A stretch of 53,262 nt of DNA from the NCBI GenBank assembly GCA_944321295.1, contig CALUKU010000024.1, positions 1-53,262 on the forward strand, written 5' to 3'. The position numbers were made by a program, and so were the translations under genes. Below the pieces are notes generated by a model, which saw only the letters and a list, made by a program, of their open reading frames with translations, had not been told where the DNA came from and ran no database searches. Positions 17,942 through 28,537 of this stretch are shown piece after piece. This DNA comes from an uncultured Prevotella sp. (GTDB lineage: Bacteria > Bacteroidota > Bacteroidia > Bacteroidales > Bacteroidaceae). Numbering within the stretch: position 1 is the first letter of the stretch; every line of letters begins with the position of its first letter.

Positions 17942-20900
17942 ATGGGATTAAATAGTTTCCTTAAGTCACTTTTCGGTGACAAATCAGCAAGGGATATGAA
18001 GCAGATTCAGCCTATCGTGGAGAAAATAAAGGCTGCATATCCTGAAATAAAGGCTCTCGACAACGACGCATTGCGCGCACGCACAAAAGAAATACAGAGA
18101 TATGTGCAAGACTCGGCTGCGGAGCAGAAAAAGCAAATTGAAGAACTCAAGGCAAAAATAGAAGACACTCCGATTGACGAGCGCGAAACCATCTTCAATC
18201 AAATAGACAAACTTGACAAGGAAGTTCTCGACCTTTACGAAAAGGCGCTGAATGAAGTCATGCCCGTCGCTTTCAGCATTATGAAAGATACGGCAAGGCG
18301 TTTCGCCGAAAACGACGAGGTCGTTGTAACAGCTAATGATTTTGACCGCGAGCTTGCTACGACAAAGGACTTCGTACGCATAGAGGGCGACAAGGCCATA
18401 TATAACAACCATTGGATTGCCGGCGGCAACGACATGAAATGGGACATGGTACATTATGACGTGCAGCTGTTCGGCGGCGTAGTGCTCCATCAGGGAAAAA
18501 TAGCCGAAATGGCGACAGGTGAAGGTAAGACCCTCGTGGCCACCTTGCCCGTGTTCCTCAATGCATTGACGGGCAACGGAGTACACGTAGTCACCGTCAA
18601 CGACTATCTTGCCAAGCGTGACTCGGAATGGATGGGACCGCTCTATGAGTTCAACGGACTTTCCGTCGACTGCATTGACAAGCACCGTCCCAACACGCCT
18701 CAAAGGCGAAAAGCATACCAAGCGGACATTACATTCGGAACGAACAACGAGTTCGGTTTCGACTACCTTCGTGACAATATGGCAATATCACCGGCCGACT
18801 TGGTGCAGCGCAAGCATAACTACGCCATTGTCGACGAGGTTGACTCCGTGCTTATTGACGACGCACGTACGCCTCTTATCATTTCCGGCCCCGTGCCTAA
18901 CGGAGACGACCAAATGTTTGAGGAATACCAGCCTCTTGTTGAGCGCCTCGTTGAAGTGCAAAGGAAACTTGCTACGCAATATCTGGCAGACGCGAAACAG
19001 AAAATCACAGAAGGCCGCGAAAAGAACGACCAGAAGCTTCAGGACGAAGGTTTCTTGAGCCTGTATCGCTCCCACAAGGCTCTGCCTAAGAACAAGCCTC
19101 TCATTAAATACCTTTCAGAAGAAGGCATTAAGGCAGGCATGCTCAAGACGGAAGAGATATACATGGAGAACAACAACCGCCGTATGCCCGAAGCGGTAGA
19201 GCCTCTTTACTTCGTTGTCGACGAGAAATTGAACTCCGTTGACCTTACGGACAAAGGTACGGACTGGCTCGCACAGCAGGTGCACGACAAGGATTTGTTC
19301 GTCCTCCCCGATATAACGACGCAATTGTCGGCGCTCGAAAACGAGAAGGATCTTGACGACCAGCAGCGTCTTGACAAGAAAGACAGCCTGCTAAGTCATT
19401 ACGCCGTGCAAAGCGAACGCGTACATACCTTGCAGCAATTGCTGAAGGCTTACACGATGTTCAACAAGGATGATGAGTACGTAGTCATGGACGGCGAGGT
19501 TAAAATCGTTGACGAACAGACCGGCCGTATCATGGAAGGACGCCAATGGAGCGACGGATTACACCAGGCAATTGAAGCTAAGGAGCATGTCAAGGTGAAA
19601 GAAGCCACGCAGACATTCGCGACCATCACCCTGCAGAACTACTTCCGTATGTACCATAAATTATCAGGTATGACGGGTACGGCCATAACCGAAGCCGGAG
19701 AGTTTTGGGATATTTATAAGCTTGACGTAGTGGAGATTCCTACGAATAAGCCCGTTATCCGCCATGACATGGACGACCGTGTGTATAAAACCGCACGTGA
19801 AAAATACAATGCGGTAATCGAGGAAATCGTTGCCATGCGCAATTCGGGACGTCCTTGCCTCGTTGGTACGACATCAGTGGAGATATCTGAATTGTTGAGC
19901 AAGATGTTGCAGATGCGCCACATTCCGCATAATGTACTTAATGCAAAACTCCACCAAAAGGAGGCAAACATCGTTGCGGAAGCAGGCCAAAGCACAATGG
20001 GCCAGGTAACCATAACCGCCCCCGACGGAACTACACACACCGAAGAAAGACTGCTCGGAGCCGTAACCATTGCTACTAACATGGCCGGTCGTGGTACCGA
20101 CATCAAGCTTTCGCCTGAAGTAAAAGCTGCCGGCGGTCTTGCCATCATCGGCACCGAACGCCACGAAAGCCGCCGTGTAGACCGCCAGTTGAGAGGTCGT
20201 GCAGGCCGCCAGGGCGACCCGGGAAGTTCAGTATTCTACGTAAGTCTTGAAGACAAGCTGATGCGTCTGTTCGCAAGCGAGCGCATTGCCCGCGTGATGG
20301 ACCGCCTCGGATTCAAGGAAGGCGAACGTATCGAAAGCCCGATGATTACGAAGAACATCGAGCGTGCACAAAAGAAAGTCGAGGAAAACAACTTCGGCAT
20401 ACGTAAGCGCTTGCTCGAATACGACGACGTTATGAACAAGCAACGTACCGTAGTCTACGAGAAACGCCGCCACGCGCTGATGGGTGAACGCATAGGAATG
20501 GATATAACAAACATCATCTGGGACCGCGTTGTTGAGATTATCGACAAAAACGACTACGAAGGATGCAAGGACGAGTTCCTCAAGGTGTTGGCAATGGAAT
20601 GTCCGTTCACGTTTGAAGAATTCACGAACGAGAACCACGAAACCCTTGCCGAGAAGGCTTTCCAGATGGCAATGGCCGACTTCAAGCGCAAGACCGACCG
20701 CATACAAGCCGTAGGCTGGCCGGTAATAAAGGATGTTTACGAGAACCAAGGCGACAGGTACGAGCGCATAATGGTGCCCATCACCGACGGCAAACGCATA
20801 TACAACATTCCGTGCAACCTGAAGGAAGCATACGACACAGAGTGTAAGAGCGTTGTAAAGCAATTTGAAAAAACAATCTTGCTGCACATCATCGACGACT

Positions 20901-21316
20901 GCTGGAAGGAAAACCTGCGCGCTCTCGACGAACTGAAGCACAGCGTGCAGAACGCATCTTACGAGCAGAAAGACCCGCTGGTGATATTCAAACTGGAGAG
21001 CGTCAAGCTGTTTGACGACATGGTAAACCAGATGAACAACCGCATCGTAAGCATATTGATGCGCGGACAAATCCCCGAAATACAGCAAGAGGAAGTGCGC
21101 GAAGCGGCTCCTGAAGAGCGTAGCCAGAGGTATAACGAACAAAAGGACGACCTCACCGACCCGGCACAAAAGGCTGCCGCCAGCCAGGACACGCGCCAGA
21201 ACGCCGAAGCAAGGCGCCAGCCAATCCGTAAGGACAAGCTGCCCGGACGCAACGACCCATGCCCATGCGGAAGCGGTAAGAAGTTTAAGAATTGTCATGG
21301 AAGGGGCTTAGTTTAA
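17942..21316 (+). CDS. secA: Preprotein translocase ATPase SecA
   Basis: A 1124-residue SecA, the motor that drives proteins through SecYEG. Walker A is [15 protein letters not shown] at about residues 189-203; the DEAD-type motif is [20 protein letters not shown] near 296-315; the second nucleotide fold carries [14 protein letters not shown] and [16 protein letters not shown]. The zinc-binding tail [14 protein letters not shown] (about 1107-1120) binds SecB or ribosomes. It is longer than the about 900-residue proteobacterial protein, owing to the insert between motifs (about 330-520) that Bacteroidetes SecA shares. It has its own promoter and ends in a strong hairpin. Confidence 0.98.
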   Translation: MGLNSFLKSLFGDKSARDMKQIQPIVEKIKAAYPEIKALDNDALRARTKEIQRYVQDSAAEQKKQIEELKAKIEDTPIDERETIFNQIDKLDKEVLDLYEKALNEVMPVAFSIMKDTARRFAENDEVVVTANDFDRELATTKDFVRIEGDKAIYNNHWIAGGNDMKWDMVHYDVQLFGGVVLHQGKIAEMATGEGKTLVATLPVFLNALTGNGVHVVTVNDYLAKRDSEWMGPLYEFNGLSVDCIDKHRPNTPQRRKAYQADITFGTNNEFGFDYLRDNMAISPADLVQRKHNYAIVDEVDSVLIDDARTPLIISGPVPNGDDQMFEEYQPLVERLVEVQRKLATQYLADAKQKITEGREKNDQKLQDEGFLSLYRSHKALPKNKPLIKYLSEEGIKAGMLKTEEIYMENNNRRMPEAVEPLYFVVDEKLNSVDLTDKGTDWLAQQVHDKDLFVLPDITTQLSALENEKDLDDQQRLDKKDSLLSHYAVQSERVHTLQQLLKAYTMFNKDDEYVVMDGEVKIVDEQTGRIMEGRQWSDGLHQAIEAKEHVKVKEATQTFATITLQNYFRMYHKLSGMTGTAITEAGEFWDIYKLDVVEIPTNKPVIRHDMDDRVYKTAREKYNAVIEEIVAMRNSGRPCLVGTTSVEISELLSKMLQMRHIPHNVLNAKLHQKEANIVAEAGQSTMGQVTITAPDGTTHTEERLLGAVTIATNMAGRGTDIKLSPEVKAAGGLAIIGTERHESRRVDRQLRGRAGRQGDPGSSVFYVSLEDKLMRLFASERIARVMDRLGFKEGERIESPMITKNIERAQKKVEENNFGIRKRLLEYDDVMNKQRTVVYEKRRHALMGERIGMDITNIIWDRVVEIIDKNDYEGCKDEFLKVLAMECPFTFEEFTNENHETLAEKAFQMAMADFKRKTDRIQAVGWPVIKDVYENQGDRYERIMVPITDGKRIYNIPCNLKEAYDTECKSVVKQFEKTILLHIIDDCWKENLRALDELKHSVQNASYEQKDPLVIFKLESVKLFDDMVNQMNNRIVSILMRGQIPEIQQEEVREAAPEERSQRYNEQKDDLTDPAQKAAASQDTRQNAEARRQPIRKDKLPGRNDPCPCGSGKKFKNCHGRGLV

Positions 21317-21339
21317 GCCAACGCTTCCACACAAAAAAG

Positions 21340-21404
21340 AATTAACAATTAAAAAGTAAGCGCATAATGAACAACAATCGTGCCTTACTTTTTAATTGTT
21401 AATT
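21340..21404 (+). terminator. secA terminator: perfect 21-bp inverted repeat
   Basis: Arms 21340-21360 and 21384-21404 are perfect complements (AATTAACAATTAAAAAGTAAG type) around a 23-nt loop, followed by TTATAATA. It separates secA from the ABC ATPase gene. Confidence 0.75.
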
Positions 21405-21443
21405 TTATAATATCACCTTATAACACAATCACCCACCACCCTC

Positions 21444-22178
21444 ATGAACATCCGTATCAACAACCTGAATAAGGCTTTCGGCGAAAAGACCGCCGTTGAT
21501 ATTCCACAACTCACGATAAACAACGGTGAGATTGTCGGCATTGTAGGCAATAACGGGGCAGGAAAGACCACGTTGTTCAGACTAATGTTGGACTTAATAA
21601 AAGCCGACGGAGGCGACATCTCGATACAGGATGATTCGGAAAAAGGCGCTAGCGTTGAAATTAATCCTGCAAAATCAGAAGACTGGAAAGTGTTCACCGG
21701 GGCATATATCGACGAAGGCTTCCTCATCGACTTCCTTACTCCTGAAGAATTTTTCGCGTTCATCGGCAAGGTTAACGGACTGACTGAACATGAAACTTAT
21801 GAGCGCACGGACATGTTCAAGCAGTTTATGAACGGCGAAATACTTGGCCAGGAGAAGCTTATACGCAGTTTTTCGGCCGGCAACAAACAGAAAATAGGTA
21901 TCATATCAGCATTTATCAACCGGCCGAAAGTGGCAATACTTGACGAGCCTTTCAATTTTCTCGATCCGTCAAGCCAAAACAGCCTGAAGCACATAATCAA
22001 GAACTATCACGCTCAAAACGATGCGACAATACTGATTAGCAGCCACAACCTTTATCACATAATCGACGTGTCAAGCCGCATAATCCTGCTCGAAAACGGC
22101 AGAATAATAAAAGACATGCCAAACACCGGCGACGACACGAAGCGCGAACTGGAAGAATATTTCAACATCGCGCAATAA
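21444..22178 (+). CDS. ABC transporter ATP-binding protein (orphan)
   Basis: A 244-residue ABC ATPase. Walker A is GNNGAGKTTLFRL at about 35-47; the signature loop reads SFSAGNKQKIG (a variant of LSGGQ); Walker B is VAILDEPFNFLDPSS; the H-loop is ISSHNLYHI. This subgroup (CcmA/NatA-like) normally works with an ABC-2-type permease. In Bacteroidetes the partner is usually next door, but here the neighbours are secA upstream and a 400-bp non-coding gap plus feoAB downstream. The transported substrate is unknown. No promoter stands out in the short gap after the secA terminator. Confidence 0.88.
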   Translation: MNIRINNLNKAFGEKTAVDIPQLTINNGEIVGIVGNNGAGKTTLFRLMLDLIKADGGDISIQDDSEKGASVEINPAKSEDWKVFTGAYIDEGFLIDFLTPEEFFAFIGKVNGLTEHETYERTDMFKQFMNGEILGQEKLIRSFSAGNKQKIGIISAFINRPKVAILDEPFNFLDPSSQNSLKHIIKNYHAQNDATILISSHNLYHIIDVSSRIILLENGRIIKDMPNTGDDTKRELEEYFNIAQ

Positions 22179-22344
22179 CATCAAGCGCGACAACCACATC
22201 ACCAACCGACTATACCAAGCCACAACCAACACGATAACAGGCATATCCGCCACGGACATGCCAAGACACTACCGTAAGCAATCAGAAGACACGGAATAAC
22301 GTTATCAAACAAAATTCATAACCGCTTAATAATCAACGCGTTAT

Positions 22345-22433
22345 AAAACGTTGCTTTTTACCTCGTAAAAGGCCGCTTTTCGCAATGCAAAAGGCCGCTT
22401 TTCATGAGAAAAAAGGCCGCTTCGCAATTTGCG
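22345..22433. repeat. AAAAGGCCGC word array, locus C
   Basis: Three consecutive units, GTAAAAGGCCGCTTTTCGCAAT, GCAAAAGGCCGCTTTTCATGA and an AAAAAAGGCCGCTTCGC unit, sit in 21-22 bp spacing, preceded by a degenerate one (GTTGCTTTTTACCTC). They lie in the 400-bp gap between the ABC ATPase and feoAB. No gene is visible in the remainder of the gap. Confidence 0.7.
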
Positions 22434-22545
22434 ACACGACGCATGACGACAAAATAGCAATACCAAGCCGCGGCATACACTGTGCTTAGTATCACTATTA
22501 GTAGGTATTTTAAGGCCAATCAACCTATAAGTCCATAATTTTTGT

Positions 22546-22553
22546 TACTTTTG
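22546..22553 (+). promoter_or_regulatory. -7 element of the feoAB promoter
   Basis: TACTTTTG followed by CACTAC lies 26 bp before the ATG at 22579, giving a very short leader. No clear -33 TTTG at the usual distance and no recognisable Fur box. Confidence 0.5.
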
Positions 22554-22578
22554 CACTACTTGAAATAAACTGACAGAA

Positions 22579-25008
22579 ATGAGATTATCCGAACTTAAGA
22601 CAGGAGAAAAGGGAGTAATCGTTAAAGTGCTGGGACACGGAGGTTTCCGCAAGCGAATTGTCGAGATGGGCTTCATCCGCGGAAAAATCGTGACCGTGCT
22701 GCTCAACGCTCCGCTGCAAGACCCTGTGAAGTACAAAATAATGGGCTACGAAATATCATTAAGACATTCCGAAGCCGCTATGATTGAAATAATATCCACC
22801 GACGAGGCACGCAAGCTTGAGGAGGAAGAGGCGCAGAAGCTCGGACTTACCGAGGTGTCCGAAAAATACGGCGACGACGACTGCCGGCTGAGCGACGAGC
22901 AGCTGCATAAGGCCGCGCTGAAGAAAAGCCTCACGATAAACGTTGCCCTCGTGGGCAACCCTAACTGCGGAAAGACATCGCTGTTCAACTTCGCGTCGGG
23001 CGCCCATGAGCGCGTGGGCAACTATTCGGGCGTAACCGTAGACGCAAAGGAAGGCCGCGCCGAATTTGACGGCTATCAGTTTAACCTTGTCGATCTGCCC
23101 GGAACTTATTCACTATCAGCCTATAGTCCGGAGGAACTTTACGTCAGGAAACAAATCATTGAAAACACTCCCGACGTCATAATCAACGTTATCGACGCAA
23201 GCAACCTTGAGCGCAACCTGTATCTTACGACGCAGCTTGTCGACATGAACCTCAAGATTGTGGGCGCGCTGAACATGTTTGACGAGTTTGAATCGCGTGG
23301 CGACAAACTCGACTACGACAAGCTTGGCGAGCTGTTCGGTATTCCGCTCGTTCCGACCGTGTTCAAGAACGGCCGAGGCGTCGACGAGCTTTTCAGGACC
23401 GTCATCAGCGTGTACGAGGGCGAGGCTCAGCCGGGCAAAAAGCTGCAGAGGCACGTCCACCTAAACCACGGCAAATACATTGAGCAGGCTATCGACGACA
23501 TAAAAAAGGAAATCCAAAAGGACGAGCACATAAGATATAAATACTCTACACGCTTCTTGTCGATAAAGCTGCTTGAGAAAGACTCTAAGGTAGAGGAATT
23601 CATCAAGACCCTGCCCAACGGCAAGGAAATAATGGCTACGCGCGACCGCGGCGCCGAATTCATAATGCGCGAAACCAAGGAAGACAGCGAAACCGCCATA
23701 ATGAACGCCAAATACGGCATCATACACGGCGCCCTACACGAGGCGGGCTGCGAGGAGGGAACGCGCACGGATACATACCAGATGACGCATGCGCTCGACG
23801 CGATAATAACAAACAAGTATGTAGGCTTCCCCCTGTTCTTCCTTTTCCTTTACATCATGTTCGAGGCGACGTTCACGATAGGACAATACCCGATGGACTG
23901 GATTGACGCCGGCGTGACGGCACTGTGCGACTTCGTAAAATCCGTCTTGCCCGACGGCCCGCTGAAAGACATGATTGCCGACGGAGCCATAGCCGGCGTA
24001 GGTGCAGTAATAGTGTTCCTGCCGCAAATCCTCATCCTGTATTTCTTCATTTCGTTCATGGAAGACTCGGGCTACATGGCGCGCGCAGCCTTCATCATGG
24101 ACAAACTGATGCACAAGATGGGCCTTCACGGCAAGTCGTTCATCCCGCTGATAATGGGCTTCGGCTGCAACGTTCCCGCCGTAATGGCAACCCGCACGAT
24201 TGAGAACCGCCGCAACAGGCTGATTACCATACTCGTATTGCCGCTGATGAGCTGCAGCGCAAGGCTGCCCATTTACATCATGATCATCGGCACGTTCTTC
24301 GCGGCTAAATACCAGTCGCTCATAATGATCTCACTATACGCAATAGGAATCATACTGGCCATACTGATGAGCAGGCTCTTCAGCAAGTGGATGATAAAAG
24401 GCGACGACACACCGTTCGTAATGGAGCTGCCGCCCTACCGCTTCCCTACGGGTAAAGCCATCGCAAGACATACTTGGGAAAAGGGCAAGCAATACCTTAA
24501 GAAGATGGGCGGCATAATCCTTGTGGCCAGCATAATAGTGTGGGCGTTGGGCTACTTCCCTCATAACGACAATCTTGACAGGCAGACACAACAGGAGCAA
24601 AGCTACATCGGACGCATAGGCAAGACGATTGAACCGGTGTTCCGTCCGCAAGGGTTCGACTGGAAACTTGACGTGAGCCTTATTGCCGGCGTCGGTGCAA
24701 AAGAAATAGTAGCCTCAACTATGGGAGTGCTCTACGCCGACGACGAAACCGTAGCCGACGAAACCGAGGACAACTCACGCAAATATGAAGTGTTACGGCA
24801 AAAGATGGAGGCCGACGGCATAACGCCGCTTATAGCCTTCTCTTACTTACTCTTCGTGCTGATTTACTTCCCTTGCATAGCCACGATTGCCGCAATAAAA
24901 GGCGAAACGGGCAGTTGGCGCTGGGCCGCGTTCGCCGCCTGCTACACCACAGCCTTGGCATGGATAGTTTCAGCATGCGTCTACCAGATTGGCAGCATGT
25001 TCATGTAA
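22579..25008 (+). CDS. feoB: Ferrous iron transporter, FeoA-FeoB fusion
   Basis: An 809-residue inner-membrane Fe(II) importer in which a FeoA SH3-like domain (residues 1-75, RIVEMGFIRGKIVTV) is fused to FeoB. A charged linker leads to the G domain: G1 VALVGNPNCGKTSLFN at about 120, G2 SGVTVDAKEG, G3 VDLPGTYSLSAYSPEE, G4-like ALNMFDE. From about 415 there are the Gate/core membrane segments (PLIMGFGCNVPAVMATRT with the conserved Cys, and GAKEIVASTMGVLY). The fused arrangement is usual in Bacteroidetes. No separate feoC or regulator gene is nearby. Confidence 0.97.
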   Translation: MRLSELKTGEKGVIVKVLGHGGFRKRIVEMGFIRGKIVTVLLNAPLQDPVKYKIMGYEISLRHSEAAMIEIISTDEARKLEEEEAQKLGLTEVSEKYGDDDCRLSDEQLHKAALKKSLTINVALVGNPNCGKTSLFNFASGAHERVGNYSGVTVDAKEGRAEFDGYQFNLVDLPGTYSLSAYSPEELYVRKQIIENTPDVIINVIDASNLERNLYLTTQLVDMNLKIVGALNMFDEFESRGDKLDYDKLGELFGIPLVPTVFKNGRGVDELFRTVISVYEGEAQPGKKLQRHVHLNHGKYIEQAIDDIKKEIQKDEHIRYKYSTRFLSIKLLEKDSKVEEFIKTLPNGKEIMATRDRGAEFIMRETKEDSETAIMNAKYGIIHGALHEAGCEEGTRTDTYQMTHALDAIITNKYVGFPLFFLFLYIMFEATFTIGQYPMDWIDAGVTALCDFVKSVLPDGPLKDMIADGAIAGVGAVIVFLPQILILYFFISFMEDSGYMARAAFIMDKLMHKMGLHGKSFIPLIMGFGCNVPAVMATRTIENRRNRLITILVLPLMSCSARLPIYIMIIGTFFAAKYQSLIMISLYAIGIILAILMSRLFSKWMIKGDDTPFVMELPPYRFPTGKAIARHTWEKGKQYLKKMGGIILVASIIVWALGYFPHNDNLDRQTQQEQSYIGRIGKTIEPVFRPQGFDWKLDVSLIAGVGAKEIVASTMGVLYADDETVADETEDNSRKYEVLRQKMEADGITPLIAFSYLLFVLIYFPCIATIAAIKGETGSWRWAAFAACYTTALAWIVSACVYQIGSMFM

Positions 25009-25063
25009 GAACTTATTAAATAAACGTAAGTTCAGTATAAACTTATTTACTTGTAAACATTTT

Positions 25064-25196
25064 AAACAGCCACCGTAGTGACATAATTTATTATGTCCGC
25101 ACGTTCTGTAAAGAACGTTTTTATGTACAAAATCAACTGAATACGCCTCTTCGAGGCGTGCGGACATAATAAATTATGTCCCTACGGTGGCTGTTT
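25064..25196. repeat. Nested palindromic element, copy 2 (GGACATAAT core)
   Basis: The 40-bp arms 25064-25103 and 25157-25196 match with one mismatch. Their inner part GACATAATTTATTATGTCCGC is shared with the element at 7977-8104, while the outer part (AAACAGCCACCGTAG) is different. Two short hairpins fill the centre (about 25101-25119 and 25143-25159). It lies between the convergent feoAB (+) and DUF6057-like (-) genes. Confidence 0.82.
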
Positions 25197-25234
25197 GCTT
25201 ATATCGAACTCACTGATATAAGTATTACCAAAAC

Positions 25235-25276
25235 AATCGGCCCAGGAAAACTCCTTTCGTTTTTCCTGGACCGATT
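25235..25276 (-). terminator. Terminator of the MORN-yhcH-glgB operon
   Basis: The 16-bp arms 25235-25250 and 25261-25276 (AATCGGCCCAGGAAAA type) differ by one position that forms a G-U pair in RNA, with a 10-nt loop. It starts 9 bp past the last stop codon and is followed on the minus strand by GTTTTGG. Confidence 0.8.
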
Positions 25277-25284
25277 GCCTTATT

Positions 25285-26439
25285 TTAAGACTTGTTCTTA
25301 TGGTAGAAATAATAAAACCAGTACGTTCCTCCATACGAATCCCTGACATGCGACTCACGCTCCTCGGCGTTTGAGTATTTACGCACAAGCTTCTGGAAGT
25401 CTGCATAATCAGCGTCCATAACCTCATTATGGAACACCAATATCGGATTAGAACGAAGATGGGTGTATAAGGTCAAGGCCTCACGATAATGCTTTGGCAG
25501 CGACGGAGAAGACAAATTATACCTTCGCCTAACCTCGTTGACAAACCCGTCAAGGTTCTTATCCAACAGGTATCCGCATAAAATATAATCTGTCGCAGGC
25601 CTCATGGCAAGTCCGTTACGCTCAATATAAGCCAGATACCCCATAGGTTTCATAACGCCTTTTTTGCGTATGCTCAATGATTTGACAATCCTTTCTTCGG
25701 GATAAAAAAGACAACGAACGTCTTTACCGTCGGGCAATAATGCATCAGAACCACCCTCCAACGGATATTCAAAAAGCTCTTCACCAAGCAATTTGCTCTT
25801 TGACAAAGCGTATATCCTCAGCATTGTCAGACTCTTGTCCGTATCATAGGCATCTTTCCCAACCTGCAATGCCGCAGAATAACTGCCTGATGACAGCAAC
25901 TTCTCCACCCTAAGGCGGTAATGGAAAGTCTGGTTGCTGTTGCTGCACATGCAAACGGCAATGAACATGCACGCCATGGGAAGGAGGTTCTTCCACAGCA
26001 AGCCTACAAAAATATCATTCGTGGCCGTCCGCCCGCTACCCATCGACTTGAACAACAATGACAAGCATACGTACACGCCAAGCAACAAAGGCGTCAACCA
26101 CAGCCAAAAGCCGTTAAATGGTATTGACGTGAAACCGCTATCGACACCGGTAAGGGCCGTCAACAGCAGCAGCGACGGAAAGAACGTCAGCCAATACAGT
26201 CTGTCACCGAAATCGGAAATCCTCCTTGCACCTACATGCACTAAGTAAAGTATCAAGGTAATGACGACCGAACCTATCAGTGTGTCATAATGCGTAGTCC
26301 CTTCAGACAAGACATGCTGCACCATGAAAAGCAGGTCCGCCTGAAATGAATACAGATAAAAGAAAACAAACAATACGAAAACAATAGCACACGCCGAATG
26401 TAGCAGTGTGCTATTGTTTGTTCTCATGCCATACGTCAT
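25285..26439 (-). CDS. DUF6057-like membrane protein
   Basis: 384 residues. The N-terminal half (about 1-185) has five or six hydrophobic helices, for example CAIVFVLFVFFYLYSF and SVVITLILYLVHVG. The C-terminal half is soluble, with helical-repeat character (LLSSGSYSAALQVGKDAY, then LGEELFEYPLEGGSDALLP), which I associate with DUF6057 of Bacteroidetes. No catalytic motif is seen. The start ATG at 26439 lies 1 bp past the glgB stop, so it is certainly co-translated with glgB. Its function, perhaps envelope or cell-size related, cannot be stated from the sequence. Confidence 0.7.
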   Translation of the reverse strand: MTYGMRTNNSTLLHSACAIVFVLFVFFYLYSFQADLLFMVQHVLSEGTTHYDTLIGSVVITLILYLVHVGARRISDFGDRLYWLTFFPSLLLLTALTGVDSGFTSIPFNGFWLWLTPLLLGVYVCLSLLFKSMGSGRTATNDIFVGLLWKNLLPMACMFIAVCMCSNSNQTFHYRLRVEKLLSSGSYSAALQVGKDAYDTDKSLTMLRIYALSKSKLLGEELFEYPLEGGSDALLPDGKDVRCLFYPEERIVKSLSIRKKGVMKPMGYLAYIERNGLAMRPATDYILCGYLLDKNLDGFVNEVRRRYNLSSPSLPKHYREALTLYTHLRSNPILVFHNEVMDADYADFQKLVRKYSNAEERESHVRDSYGGTYWFYYFYHKNKS

Positions 26440-26440
26440 A

Positions 26441-28504
26441 TTAATTCTTCTTTAACACGACAGCCGAACGGGCCGGTATGTACAACTTCAGCCACTCCTT
26501 ATGGTCTTTCACATAAAGAGGGTCGTAATTCGTCACATGCGTCATCGTGTCGTCGGCAAAGCCGTTGCCTCCAAAGTCTTTCGAATCAGTGTTAAGCACA
26601 ACGTCATACGAGCCTGTCGGCACAAGGAAGCCGTAATCGGTGAACGAACGCGTAGGACTGAAATTGAATACGAATATCAGATCACCGCGCATGAACGCAA
26701 GCACTTGGTCGCCGTCATTATGCCAAATCTCCTGCACTGGAGTGTTCTGGAAGTTGCGCACGCTCTTTATTACCTTAAGCATTTCACGGTCGAAGTCGCC
26801 GAGATAATGGTAACAAAGCTCATGATTGTCTACAAGGTTCCATTGTCTGCGCGCATATTTATAGCTCCATCCGTTGCCCTCGCGCGGGAAGTCAATCCAT
26901 TCGGGATGACCGAACTCATTACCCATGAAGTTGAGATAACCACCATTAATGGCCGCAGCGGTAACCAAACGTATCATCTTGTGCAAGGCTATGCCGCGAC
27001 GAACGGTTTCATTCTCGTCGCCTTTCTTGAAATGCCAATACATATCGGCGTCGATAAGACGGAATATTATCGTCTTGTCACCAACCAACGCCTGGTCGTG
27101 ACTTTCGCAATAACTTATCGTCTTCTCGTCGGGACGACGGTTTTTCACTTCCCAGAAAATGCTGCTCGGCTTCCATTCCTCGTCGCTCTTCTCCTTTATC
27201 GTCTTAATCCAATAATCAGGAATGTTCATTGCCATACGATAATCGAAGCCGAAACCACCGTCCTCGAACTTCGCAGCGAGGCCCGGCATGCCGCTCACCT
27301 CTTCGGCGATGGTTATAGCGTCGGGGTTTACTTCATGTATAAGCTTATTGGCCAACGTAAGGTAACAAATGGCATTGTCGTCCTCATGACCGTTGAAATA
27401 ATCGCCATAATTACAAAACGCCTCACCCAAACCATGGCTGTAATACAACATCGAGGTCACTCCGTCGAAACGGAAACCGTCAAAATGATATTCCTTAAGC
27501 CAATACTTGCAGTTGCTCAACAGGAAATGTATTACGTTGTCCTTGCCGTAATCGAAGCAAAGGCTGTCCCATGCCGGATGTTCATGCCTGTCGCCGGGAT
27601 AGAAATACTGGTTGGGATCGCCGGCAAGATTGCCAAGTCCCTCAACCTCGTTCTTTACAGCATGGCTGTGCACGATGTCCATTATTACGGCAATACCATT
27701 CCTGTGCGCCTCGTCGATAAGAGCCTTAAGCTCCTCGGGAGTGCCGAACCTGCTTGAGGGAGCGAAGAAACTGCTGACATGATAGCCGAAGGAACCATAA
27801 TAAGGATGTTCCTGTATGGCCATTATCTGAATACAATTATAGCCGTCGGCTATGACACGCGGCAAGACATTGTCCTTAAACTCGGTGTAAGAACCAACCT
27901 TCTCTGCATCCTGGGCCATGCCAATGTGGCACTCATATATCAAGAGGGGATTCTTGCTCGGCTTGAACTTGCGCTTCTTCCAGACGTAAGGTGTTTCGGG
28001 ATTCCAAACCTGCGCGGAGAAGATTTTCGTCGTTTCGTCCTGCACTACCCTCTGCGCCCACGCCGGAATTCTTTCGCCATGTCCGCCGTCCCAGTAAACA
28101 TGCATTTTATAAAGGTCGCCATGCTTTATGCCTTTCTCTGATATCTTAAGCTCCCAGTTGTCGGTGCCTTCAATTCGCTTCGCCTTATACCGCTCTGACT
28201 CCTCCCAGTTGCTGAAGTCGCCGACAAGATATATTGCCGTGGCGTTAGGCGCCCACTCCCTGAACACCCATCCGCGCGACAACTTGTGCAAGCCGTAATA
28301 ATCATATCCGCTGGCAAAATCCTCAAGGGTGCTTTTGCCGTCACGCGTAAGCTGGTTAAGCTTCCATACGGCGTGGTCATGGCGTCCTCGTATGGCGTCT
28401 TCGTATGGAGCAAGATATCCATCGTTTGCCACTAATCCGATATGCTTAGGCTGTTTGCCTGACGCTCCAGCCTCTTTTTTCGATACATTTTTCCTTGCAG
28501 CCAT
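26441..28504 (-). CDS. glgB: 1,4-alpha-glucan (glycogen) branching enzyme, GH13
   Basis: 687 residues. It transfers alpha-1,4 glucan segments to alpha-1,6 positions in glycogen. A CBM48 module (about 60-160, FREWAPNATAIYLVGDFSNW) precedes the GH13 barrel. Barrel motifs: DIVHSHAVKN (region I), FRFDGVTSM (nucleophile Asp), ITIAEEVSGMP (acid Glu) and SYCESHDQ (region IV). The arrangement and HHAVKN-less region I resemble the eukaryotic-like subfamily (GH13_8), which Bacteroidales use. A C-terminal all-beta domain follows (RSFTDYGFLVP). It is third in a minus-strand operon behind the MORN protein and YhcH. No glycogen synthase or phosphorylase is adjacent. Confidence 0.95.
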   Translation of the reverse strand: MAARKNVSKKEAGASGKQPKHIGLVANDGYLAPYEDAIRGRHDHAVWKLNQLTRDGKSTLEDFASGYDYYGLHKLSRGWVFREWAPNATAIYLVGDFSNWEESERYKAKRIEGTDNWELKISEKGIKHGDLYKMHVYWDGGHGERIPAWAQRVVQDETTKIFSAQVWNPETPYVWKKRKFKPSKNPLLIYECHIGMAQDAEKVGSYTEFKDNVLPRVIADGYNCIQIMAIQEHPYYGSFGYHVSSFFAPSSRFGTPEELKALIDEAHRNGIAVIMDIVHSHAVKNEVEGLGNLAGDPNQYFYPGDRHEHPAWDSLCFDYGKDNVIHFLLSNCKYWLKEYHFDGFRFDGVTSMLYYSHGLGEAFCNYGDYFNGHEDDNAICYLTLANKLIHEVNPDAITIAEEVSGMPGLAAKFEDGGFGFDYRMAMNIPDYWIKTIKEKSDEEWKPSSIFWEVKNRRPDEKTISYCESHDQALVGDKTIIFRLIDADMYWHFKKGDENETVRRGIALHKMIRLVTAAAINGGYLNFMGNEFGHPEWIDFPREGNGWSYKYARRQWNLVDNHELCYHYLGDFDREMLKVIKSVRNFQNTPVQEIWHNDGDQVLAFMRGDLIFVFNFSPTRSFTDYGFLVPTGSYDVVLNTDSKDFGGNGFADDTMTHVTNYDPLYVKDHKEWLKLYIPARSAVVLKKN

Positions 28505-28537
28505 AATGATTAGTTTTAAATACCGAACGTATTATCG

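Noticed and set aside
20228-21298. 356-codon frame opposite the secA 3' half
   Set aside because: Antisense shadow of SecA.
26501-27757. 418-codon frame opposite glgB
   Set aside because: Antisense shadow of the GH13 domain.
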